Source: Clostridia bacterium (GTDB taxonomy: Bacteria > Bacillota_A > Clostridia > Oscillospirales > CAG-272). Taken from it: a DNA stretch of 20,594 nucleotides. How positions within the stretch are numbered: position 1 is the stretch's first letter; the number at the start of each line of letters is the position of its first letter. The position numbers and the translations under genes are program-made. The stretch covers positions 1 through 20,594 of the forward strand of contig JAGDAM010000265.1 in the NCBI GenBank assembly GCA_017959485.1, read 5' to 3'. Positions 7,593-13,421 of this stretch are shown here, in pieces. The notes beneath the pieces were generated by a model. The model saw nothing but the letters and a program-made list of their open reading frames with translations, had not been told where the DNA came from and searched no databases.

Positions 7593-8705
7593 TCACTGCT
7601 GACGCGAAACGTATTTCAGATAGGCGTTGACGAATCCGTCAAGTTCACCGTCCATAACGGCCGTGATGTTTCCGGTCTCGTAGCCGGTCCGGTTGTCCTT
7701 GACGAGAGTATAGGGCATAAAGACGTAGGACCTGATCTGGTTGCCCCACTCGATGGTCGTCTTGTTGCCCTGAATTTCCTCGATGGTGTCCAGACGCTCC
7801 CTGATCTTTATCTCCATAAGCTTGGATTTGAGCATCTTCATAGCCGTCTCCTTGTTCTGAAGCTGTGAGCGCTCGGTCTGGCAGGTGACTACGATGCCGG
7901 TGGCGTGGTGGACCAGACGTACGGCTGAGGAAACCTTGTTGATGTTCTGCCCGCCGGCTCCGCTCGAGTGGAAGGGGATAAAGTCGTAATCCTCGTCGCG
8001 GATGACTATTTCGTCGAGTTTGTCGAATTCGGGCATGACTTCTATCGAGGCAAAGGAGGTGTGCCTGCGTCCCTGCGCGTCGAATGGAGACACGCGGACC
8101 AGCCGGTGCACTCCGTTCTCGCTCTTGAGATATCCGTACGCGTTTATGCCTTCGACGAAAATCGTCGCGCTTTTGATTCCGGCTTCCTCTCCGTCGAGCC
8201 AGTCGGTCAGTTTGACCTTGAATCCGGCGCGTTCGCAGTATCTCGTAATCATGCGGTAGAGCATAAGCGCCCAGTCGTGCGCCTCGGTACCTCCCGCCCC
8301 GGGGTGGAAGGAGATGATTGCGTTGTTGCGGTCGTACTCGCCCGAAAGGAGTACCGAAATTCTTTCCTTTTCCTCCTGCGCGGTTATCGCGGTGAGTTCC
8401 GCCTCGACTTCGGGGACGGTCGATTCGTCGTTTTCCTCAATCGCGAGGTCGGCGAGCGCGATGGCGTCCTCAAGACGCGCACAGAGCGCGTCGTAGTCGG
8501 CGATCGTTGCCTTTGACTGTTTAATCTGCTGAAGAACGGCGGATGATTTCGCGGGATCCGCCCAGAAATCCGCCTGCATCGTCTGTTCTTCGAGTGCGGG
8601 AAGCTCCTTTTTCAGTTCTTCGATGCGCAGCGCGCTGCCGAGTTCGACGATCTGAGGGCGCATGCCGATAAGTTTGTATCTTGCTTCTTCGAGTGCTACT
8701 ATCAT
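7593..8705 (-). CDS. prfB: Peptide chain release factor 2 (RF2), no frameshift site
   Basis: A 370-residue class I release factor that recognises UAA and UGA in the ribosomal A site and triggers peptide release. The RF2-specific anticodon-like tripeptide Ser-Pro-Phe is at residues 206-208 and the universal GGQ motif at 251-253, close to the E. coli numbering. The frame stays open much further upstream (to 9029), but the ATG at 8705 follows CCGGAG by about seven bases and gives the normal length. In many bacteria prfB carries an in-frame UGA near codon 26 that needs +1 frameshifting; here the gene is one continuous frame. Its own stop is TGA. It heads a minus-strand group of five genes. I could not find a convincing promoter for it. 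Confidence 0.95.
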   Translation of the reverse strand: MIVALEEARYKLIGMRPQIVELGSALRIEELKKELPALEEQTMQADFWADPAKSSAVLQQIKQSKATIADYDALCARLEDAIALADLAIEENDESTVPEVEAELTAITAQEEKERISVLLSGEYDRNNAIISFHPGAGGTEAHDWALMLYRMITRYCERAGFKVKLTDWLDGEEAGIKSATIFVEGINAYGYLKSENGVHRLVRVSPFDAQGRRHTSFASIEVMPEFDKLDEIVIRDEDYDFIPFHSSGAGGQNINKVSSAVRLVHHATGIVVTCQTERSQLQNKETAMKMLKSKLMEIKIRERLDTIEEIQGNKTTIEWGNQIRSYVFMPYTLVKDNRTGYETGNITAVMDGELDGFVNAYLKYVSRQQ

Positions 8706-8738
8706 GTATTTCTCCGGAAAAATAAAAATCAAAAAACA

Positions 8739-8765
8739 AAAAACGGTAAAAACGGTAAAAACGGT
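8739..8765. repeat. Three tandem 9-bp repeats in the prfB / SGNH divergent intergenic region
   Basis: Three perfect head-to-tail copies of AAAAACGGT (8739-8747, 8748-8756, 8757-8765). The array ends one base before the -35 of the SGNH promoter and lies in the 5' region of prfB on the other strand. It could be a regulator site or an A-tract UP-like element; no function is proven. Confidence 0.85.
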
Positions 8766-8766
8766 T

Positions 8767-8795
8767 TTGACTGTCGTGAATGAATGTGATATAAT
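8767..8795 (+). promoter_or_regulatory. Sigma-A promoter for the SGNH lipoprotein gene
   Basis: TTGACT (8767-8772), a 17-bp spacer and TATAAT (8790-8795), with an extended -10 TGA directly before it. It lies about 65 bases upstream of the ATG at 8860, and no ORF of note lies between. This also argues for the internal start of the downstream gene, because the upstream in-frame ATG at 8662 lies before the promoter. Confidence 0.85.
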
Positions 8796-8820
8796 AAATA
8801 AAAATCGCTTTTCACCGTCT

Positions 8821-8834
8821 GCCGGACGTCCGGC
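8821..8834. promoter_or_regulatory. 14-bp perfect palindrome in the SGNH gene leader
   Basis: GCCGGACGTCCGGC is a perfect palindrome located between the promoter and the ribosome binding site of the SGNH gene, about 25 bases before its start. It could be an operator or a short RNA hairpin. GC-rich palindromes also arise by chance. Confidence 0.4.
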
Positions 8835-8859
8835 GGCGGGTTGCCGAAAGGAGACCACA

Positions 8860-10302
8860 ATGAGAAAAAATAACGGGCTCCGTATTGCGCTGCGCGTATG
8901 CGCGGCGCTGATCGCCTCGCTGCTCGCGCTGTCCGCGGCGGTTTCATGCGGACGTGACGTCTCTCCGGACGTCACCACGGTTCCGGACGCTACCGAAAAT
9001 CCCGGAGTAACATCCGCTCCCGACGTCACCGGGTCCGAACAGACTTCAGGCGGCGGGACCGACGACGCCTCTTCGACGGCGGTTGAGACGGAACCTGTTG
9101 AAACCGACGCCCGCCCGGGAGGGGATCCGTCGCTTTACGACGGCAAAGAGCATACGATCGAAGTATCCTGGTCTTACGGATACGTGGGATCCGAATCACA
9201 CTCGTCGTACGCCTACCGGCTGAACCCGACCGGCAAATACTACTCGATATCCGAGCCGATCGTCATAAAAAAGGCGGGGACGAGGATTAGCTTTATCGAC
9301 GACAACTCGAATTCGAACGGCGATACCGCGTTCGCGTCGGGGTCGGCTCTGGTCGTATCGACCTGGAGCGAGACTAACGGGAAGTACGTTATCGACCGCG
9401 ACGGCGCGAATTACACCGGATCGGGAAACAACGACTCGGACGTCGCGACCTATACGGGCGGCGTTCAGCACTACTCATACGTCTCGTCGCTGGACGGCGA
9501 GATAATCCGGCTCGGTTACAGATCCGGCGAGACTGCCGACTTCAAACCGGCGAAATATCCCGCTGTGACCGTCAAGTTCACCGGAGAGACGGGAACGATG
9601 GTCAGAACCGCGGGCAACGCGGTCGCGTTTGCCGAATACGTCGAGGCGCAGAAGGCGCTCGCCGGAGACTCGGCGCTGATCGGAAAGACGATATACGCGA
9701 TAGGAGACAGCTATTTTGCCGGTAACGGAATCAATCCCGACTACGTTTGGCCGGCGATTCTCGCGGCGAAATATTCGATGAACTTTATAAACTACGGGAG
9801 AAACGGATCGACGATTTCAAACTACGTCACGGATAAGTATCCGATGTGCGACAGAGTATCCGCGATGTCGTCGGTTCAGGCGGATATCATCCTTTTCGAG
9901 GGAGGCAAGAACGATTATAACGTAGCGTGCCCGATAGGGAACCTCGGCGACACTTCGACCAAAACCTTCTACGGCGCGATCGACGCGACGGTAAAGGCGC
10001 TTCGGGCAAAATACCCGGCCGCGGTGATCATCTGCGTCACGCCCTGGAAAGTAAAGGGAACAAACGACATAGGGCTTTCGGTCTCCGACTATTCGCAGGC
10101 GATGATCAGCTACTGCGAGGCAAACGGGATCTATTGCATCAAAGCGTGCGACCCGGCGGTATCGGGCGTCGATATGACCGACGCGGCTTTCAGAAAGAGC
10201 TACAGTCTTGCCGCGACCGACGTCAGCCATCTGAATCTTGAGGGACACAAGCTCGTGCTCTCGAAATTCGAGAAACTGATCGAGGAGGCGGTCAGACAGT
10301 GA
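8860..10302 (+). CDS. Secreted SGNH/GDSL-hydrolase lipoprotein
   Basis: A 480-residue protein predicted to be exported and lipid-anchored. A signal peptide ends in a lipobox-like SAAVSC with Cys30 as the likely lipidated residue, followed by a low-complexity Thr/Asp/Pro linker (about 31-90). A middle domain of unknown fold (about 95-265) comes next, then a C-terminal SGNH hydrolase domain (about 274-480). In that domain GDS gives the nucleophile Ser284, NYGRNGS supplies the block II Gly313, GGKND supplies Asn351, and DVSHLN supplies Asp454 and His457. Such enzymes cleave ester bonds, often acetyl groups on glycans; the substrate here is unknown. The start at 8860 has a GAAAGGAG ribosome binding site and lies just after its own promoter; the longer frame from 8662 is rejected. 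Confidence 0.85.
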   Translation: MRKNNGLRIALRVCAALIASLLALSAAVSCGRDVSPDVTTVPDATENPGVTSAPDVTGSEQTSGGGTDDASSTAVETEPVETDARPGGDPSLYDGKEHTIEVSWSYGYVGSESHSSYAYRLNPTGKYYSISEPIVIKKAGTRISFIDDNSNSNGDTAFASGSALVVSTWSETNGKYVIDRDGANYTGSGNNDSDVATYTGGVQHYSYVSSLDGEIIRLGYRSGETADFKPAKYPAVTVKFTGETGTMVRTAGNAVAFAEYVEAQKALAGDSALIGKTIYAIGDSYFAGNGINPDYVWPAILAAKYSMNFINYGRNGSTISNYVTDKYPMCDRVSAMSSVQADIILFEGGKNDYNVACPIGNLGDTSTKTFYGAIDATVKALRAKYPAAVIICVTPWKVKGTNDIGLSVSDYSQAMISYCEANGIYCIKACDPAVSGVDMTDAAFRKSYSLAATDVSHLNLEGHKLVLSKFEKLIEEAVRQ

Positions 10303-10322
10303 CCGCGTCGCAATAGTCTGGA

Positions 10323-10352
10323 AACGCGGGATCGCTGCGGCGGTCCCGCGTT
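10323..10352. terminator. Convergent terminator between the SGNH and M23-like genes
   Basis: A 9-bp inverted repeat AACGCGGGA/TCCCGCGTT (10323-10331 with 10344-10352), with a further short CGC/GCG pairing inside. It is followed on the plus strand by CG and TTTT. It lies in the 59-base gap between two convergent stop codons. Confidence 0.7.
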
Positions 10353-10361
10353 CGTTTTACG

Positions 10362-12056
10362 TCAATTTGTGAAGACCGGGAATTTGACTTCTTTTTCCCA
10401 CAGGCCGTAGGGAGCGACGCTGATTCCGGCGACCGAGAAGCCGACGTGGATCCTGTCGGGCTTGGTAAAGCCGCTGCTTCCGGCGTATGCGATCGTCTGC
10501 CCCGCCGCGACCGAGTCGCCCTTGGACACCGATACGTCTCCGAGATGAGCGTACCAGCTGAGAAGGCCGATACCGTGGTCGATCACCACGTAGTTGCCGA
10601 GAATTTCGTTCTTGCCCGCGGCGCAAACCGTTCCAGTGTTCATCGCCTTGACCGCGGTTCCCGCGGTCGCCTTGACGTCGACTCCCGAATGTTCGAAACT
10701 TCTTTGCGGGTTTTGCGAATCATTGGTGAGTTTGACGCTTCGGCCTATTCCGAGCAATATGTCTTTAATCTGGTAGCCCTGGAAAACTCCCGAGAAGACC
10801 GCGTTCGAGGTCGCCGCGGCGGTTATCTCGTTTTCAAGCTTTTTCAGCGCGTCGAGGTTGTCTTTCGTGTAGATGGCGTCTATCATCGCCTTCGAGACGT
10901 CGTAAGTCGTCGCCTTGTATCCGTACAGCCAGTCCCTGACCTCCAGCATAAGGGTTCTGCGTTCCTCGCCCGCCGACAGCGTTATCGCGTAAGTGCCGGC
11001 CGCGGATCCGTAGCTTACCGGCAAGAGAGCCATGCAGGTGTTGTCATCGGTGCGGTAGAATACCGGAGTGCAGGGAAGAGTCGGAGTAGAGGAGAATCCT
11101 ATTTCCGAAGGATCGGTCGCGTTAAAGGCGGCGAGAACGGTGAAATCGCCGAGCCGTATGCTCTCGCTTCCGATCGCGAATACGACTGGAGCTCTGACAT
11201 CGATTTCAAACGAGTAGGACGCCTCGCCGTAGGGCTTTCCGTTTCCGGCTTCGGACGAAGACCAGGTCGCTTTCAGAACGTATTCGACCTTGGTGTTGCG
11301 TGTGAACGAGAGGGGCGGGTTGCCGAGGTAGGAGCCGTCATAATAAACGGCGGAACCGTTGTAGATGCGGATGATGCAGGAGGTCGGGGCTTCGGAGAAC
11401 TGCAGATCGACCTTACCGCCGCTGGCGGAGGTCAGGACTTTCTTTTCATCCGAGGTTTTCTCTATCTGCCTGTAGGTGTTGCCTGCAGCGAGATAGTTCC
11501 ATTTCATGGAGGCCGGTTCTACCGCGGTTCCGGCGACGGTAAGGACCGGAGCCGTTCCTCCCTTGAACAGGTAGGCGGAGGCGTCGAGCGCCAAAAACTC
11601 CTTGGCGTCGTTGTCGCGGATGCGGAACTGATTGCCGGACGGATCCTTGAAATAGCAGGCGGAATAGTCGGTGCTGAAGTAGAATATAAACTGAGTCTGC
11701 TCGGTTCCCGAGAGGACTTCCTCCCCGGACGCGTCGGTCTCGTATTTGTCGGTAATATAAACTGCGAGAAGCGACTCGGACACCGCCGAATCCGGGATTG
11801 ACGAAATCGACGACGCGTTCTTTCTGGCCGTCTCAAGCGTCTTCCACAATCCGTCCGGATCCTCTTCCGCGGTGGCCCTGTAGGTCGCGGCGGGGGTCGT
11901 GACTTCAAGACGGGTCCTGGAAGAGGTCCCGCCAGGTATCACCGGACGTCCCGCCTTGGCGCGCCAGCTTCCGATCGCTATGTACGTCGGAATAAAGAGA
12001 ACAACAAGAACGAGTAATATCACCAATATTTTCTTCACGCTGAAATTGAATTTCAT
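10362..12056 (-). CDS. Membrane-anchored M23/LytM-domain protein with degenerate zinc site
   Basis: A 564-residue protein with an N-terminal membrane anchor (about residues 9-28) and a long extracellular region of unknown fold. The C-terminal M23 (LytM-type) domain spans about 440-564. Active M23 enzymes are zinc endopeptidases that cut peptidoglycan cross-links. Visible are H456xxxD460 (two zinc ligands) and H504 of the WYAHLGD motif, but the HxH motif reads H537-V-G539, so the usual last zinc-ligand His is Gly. It may be an inactive LytM factor that regulates other hydrolases, as EnvC and NlpD do. The frame continues upstream to 12182, but a perfect promoter at 12097-12125 lies inside that extension, so the ATG at 12056 is chosen. 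The terminator at 10323-10352 follows. Confidence 0.8.
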   Translation of the reverse strand: MKFNFSVKKILVILLVLVVLFIPTYIAIGSWRAKAGRPVIPGGTSSRTRLEVTTPAATYRATAEEDPDGLWKTLETARKNASSISSIPDSAVSESLLAVYITDKYETDASGEEVLSGTEQTQFIFYFSTDYSACYFKDPSGNQFRIRDNDAKEFLALDASAYLFKGGTAPVLTVAGTAVEPASMKWNYLAAGNTYRQIEKTSDEKKVLTSASGGKVDLQFSEAPTSCIIRIYNGSAVYYDGSYLGNPPLSFTRNTKVEYVLKATWSSSEAGNGKPYGEASYSFEIDVRAPVVFAIGSESIRLGDFTVLAAFNATDPSEIGFSSTPTLPCTPVFYRTDDNTCMALLPVSYGSAAGTYAITLSAGEERRTLMLEVRDWLYGYKATTYDVSKAMIDAIYTKDNLDALKKLENEITAAATSNAVFSGVFQGYQIKDILLGIGRSVKLTNDSQNPQRSFEHSGVDVKATAGTAVKAMNTGTVCAAGKNEILGNYVVIDHGIGLLSWYAHLGDVSVSKGDSVAAGQTIAYAGSSGFTKPDRIHVGFSVAGISVAPYGLWEKEVKFPVFTN

Positions 12057-12096
12057 GGACTGCCGCCCGCCCCCACGCGTAAAATTATTTATAATA

Positions 12097-12125
12097 ATTA
12101 TACTACATATATCAGCGCCGGTCAA
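12097..12125 (-). promoter_or_regulatory. Sigma-A promoter for the M23-like gene
   Basis: Read on the minus strand: TTGACC (12125-12120), a 17-bp spacer, TATAAT (12102-12097). It lies about 40 bases upstream of the ATG at 12056 and fixes that start, because longer frames would begin before the transcript. Confidence 0.85.
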
Positions 12126-12247
12126 GTTTTTTTTGGCCGGCCGGGACGGATCGGGAAAACGCGTGACCCACCGTGCCGACACCCGCGGCGGAAACGAAAA
12201 AAACCTTGATAAAAAGCGGCCAAAAATAATATTTTTAAAATAAAAGC

Positions 12248-12276
12248 TTGATTTTTTTTATCGAAAGTGGTATAAT
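12248..12276 (+). promoter_or_regulatory. Sigma-A promoter for rpmB
   Basis: TTGATT (12248-12253), a 17-bp spacer and TATAAT (12271-12276), with an extended -10 TGG. The transcript would carry a leader of about 63 bases before the rpmB ATG at 12347. Confidence 0.85.
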
Positions 12277-12292
12277 ATTGTCCGTTGCTGTG

Positions 12293-12317
12293 AAAAAGCT
12301 GAAAAATGCGCTTTTTT
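12293..12317 (+). promoter_or_regulatory. Possible weak hairpin plus U-run in the rpmB leader
   Basis: AAAAAGC (12293-12299) can pair with GCTTTTT (12310-12316), and the right arm is itself the U-run. It resembles a weak attenuator, but the stem is AT-rich and may be chance. Confidence 0.3.
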
Positions 12318-12346
12318 CCGTCATAAACCAAGAGGAGGTGTCAGCC

Positions 12347-12535
12347 ATGGCTAAGTGTGCCGTGTGCGGTAAAGGCATGGTTTTCGGCAATGCCGTCTCC
12401 CATTCGAACCGCAAAACCAACAGGACCTGGAAGCCGAATATCCGCAAGGTCAGAGTTATCGATAACGGAACGGTAAGAACTGTCAGTATCTGTGCGCGTT
12501 GCCTGCGCACCATGAAAAAGCAGCAGGATGCCTGA
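12347..12535 (+). CDS. rpmB: 50S ribosomal protein L28, zinc-binding (C+) form
   Basis: A 62-residue ribosomal protein of the large subunit (MAKCAVCGKGMVFGN...). Two CxxC pairs are present, Cys4/Cys7 and Cys49/Cys52, which makes this the zinc-ribbon C+ form; zinc-starvation paralogues lack them. The start is decided by an ideal AGGAGGTG ribosome binding site seven bases upstream; an upstream in-frame ATG at 12248 overlaps the promoter -35 and is rejected. An intrinsic terminator lies 13 bases after the stop. Confidence 0.97.
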   Translation: MAKCAVCGKGMVFGNAVSHSNRKTNRTWKPNIRKVRVIDNGTVRTVSICARCLRTMKKQQDA

Positions 12536-13172
12536 GCATAAAAATCAAGGGCTGTCTTTTGACAGCCCCGATTTTTTTACCCTGATTTGCGGCGATCTGC
12601 CCGACGACTGCCTGTCCGGTCTTCTGAGCCGGGGGTTCCGCGTCATTCGGATGCAGGTCAACCCCGCGGTCGACCGGACGGTCGGACGCCACACCGATCT
12701 TTCGGTCTGCGTCGTCGGCGGCTCCGCCTTAGTACGCCCCGGACTTGCGGGCTGTTCCGAAATCACCGGTTCGCTGATCCGCGCGGGGAAGCGCGTGATT
12801 CTCGCGGAACGCGAGCCGTCGGGTGATTATCCCGCGGACTCCGGACTCTGCGGATGCGTTTGCGGCTCGTTTTTTATCTGCCGCACAGACTCCTGCGACC
12901 CGGCTCTGCTGCGGGCGGCGGAGGCGGAGGGGCTTTCGGTGCTCGGAGTCAGACAGGGCTACTCCGCATGTTCCTGCCTTCCTCTGCCCGACGGATCGCT
13001 GATAACCGACGACACGGGTATCGCGAGGGCCTTCGGAAAAGCTTCGGATAAAGATCTTCTGCTCGTTTCCCGGGGGTCGGTATCGCTGCCCGGATTCGAC
13101 ACTCCGGAAACCGGAGGCGGATTCTTCGGCGGCTGCTGCGGTTTGTGCGGGGATACGGTCGTCTTCTCCTGA
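12528..13172 (+). CDS. DUF6873-like protein, cut short by an in-frame TGA
   Basis: A 214-residue product, Cys- and Gly-rich, whose sequence I recognise as resembling the DUF6873 (GME-fold) family of Firmicutes: LSVLGVRQGYSACSCLPLPDGSLITDDTGIA, a GFD segment and a GGCCGLCGDTVVFS segment. The function of the family is not known to me. The frame stops at TGA (13170-13172) exactly where family members continue with a Gly-Asp-Leu...His-Pro motif. The same frame carries on with DLSAHPDHERI for 44 more codons, so a Gly codon (GGA) has probably become TGA. The ATG overlaps the end of rpmB by eight bases, with only a weak ribosome binding site, and the rpmB terminator hairpin lies inside codons 8-17. 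It may be a recent pseudogene or carry a sequence error. Confidence 0.6.
   Translation: MPEHKNQGLSFDSPDFFTLICGDLPDDCLSGLLSRGFRVIRMQVNPAVDRTVGRHTDLSVCVVGGSALVRPGLAGCSEITGSLIRAGKRVILAEREPSGDYPADSGLCGCVCGSFFICRTDSCDPALLRAAEAEGLSVLGVRQGYSACSCLPLPDGSLITDDTGIARAFGKASDKDLLLVSRGSVSLPGFDTPETGGGFFGGCCGLCGDTVVFS
12549..12578 (+). terminator. Intrinsic terminator of rpmB
   Basis: GGGCTGTC (12549-12556), loop TTTT, GACAGCCC (12561-12568), then CGA and seven T. A textbook rho-independent terminator 13 bases after the rpmB stop. It also lies within the N-terminal coding part of the next ORF. Confidence 0.9.
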
Positions 13173-13307
13173 GACCTTTCGGCGCACCCGGATCACGAAA
13201 GAATAACCGCTTTTCTCGCGTCTCACCGCGTAGGCGTTCTCTGCGCGGGAAGCGGACGGCTTTTCGACACCGGGAAGCTGCTGTTTCTGAAAACGGAGAC
13301 GTCCTAA
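13173..13307 (+). pseudogene. Detached C-terminal tail of the DUF6873-like gene
   Basis: In frame with the upstream gene after its TGA, 44 codons read D-L-S-A-H-P-D-H-E-R-I-T-A-F-L and so on, ending at TAA (13305-13307). The start of this stretch fits the expected family continuation (GDL...HPDxExI). It has no start codon or ribosome binding site of its own, so it would be expressed only by readthrough. Confidence 0.7.
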
Positions 13308-13314
13308 TAATACT

Positions 13315-13356
13315 GCTCCGCGGCGCGGTCTTGGAATTCTGACCGCGCCGCGGAGC
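13315..13356. terminator. Long GC hairpin between convergent genes
   Basis: A perfect 16-bp inverted repeat (13315-13330 with 13341-13356) with a 10-base loop, just after the TAA at 13307. No long T-run follows, but position and strength suggest it ends transcription from the DUF6873-like gene, and it may also act on the opposite strand. Confidence 0.65.
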
Positions 13357-13383
13357 GCCGTATTCTCCCTGAGGGGACGGCAA

Positions 13384-13421
13384 CCGGCAATTCCGCGCCG
13401 CAGGCGTATGCGGATTGCCGG
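13384..13421 (-). terminator. Hairpin directly after the cysK-fusion stop
   Basis: CCGGCAAT (13384-13391) pairs with ATTGCCGG (13414-13421), touching the stop codon of the minus-strand fusion gene. An inner CCGC/GCGG pairing extends it. There is no clear U-tract, so it may be a transcript-end stabiliser and not a true terminator. Confidence 0.45.

Noticed and set aside
8706..9029. Longer prfB frame starting at 9029
   Set aside because: It would run through the SGNH promoter and the SGNH signal peptide on the other strand; the ATG at 8705 has a good ribosome binding site and gives the normal RF2 length.
10446..11801. 451-codon open frame on the plus strand
   Set aside because: Antisense to the M23-like gene, with no recognisable motif, ribosome binding site or promoter.
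12057..12182. Longer start for the M23-like gene at 12182
   Set aside because: The promoter at 12097-12125 lies inside this extension, and a membrane anchor begins directly after the ATG at 12056.
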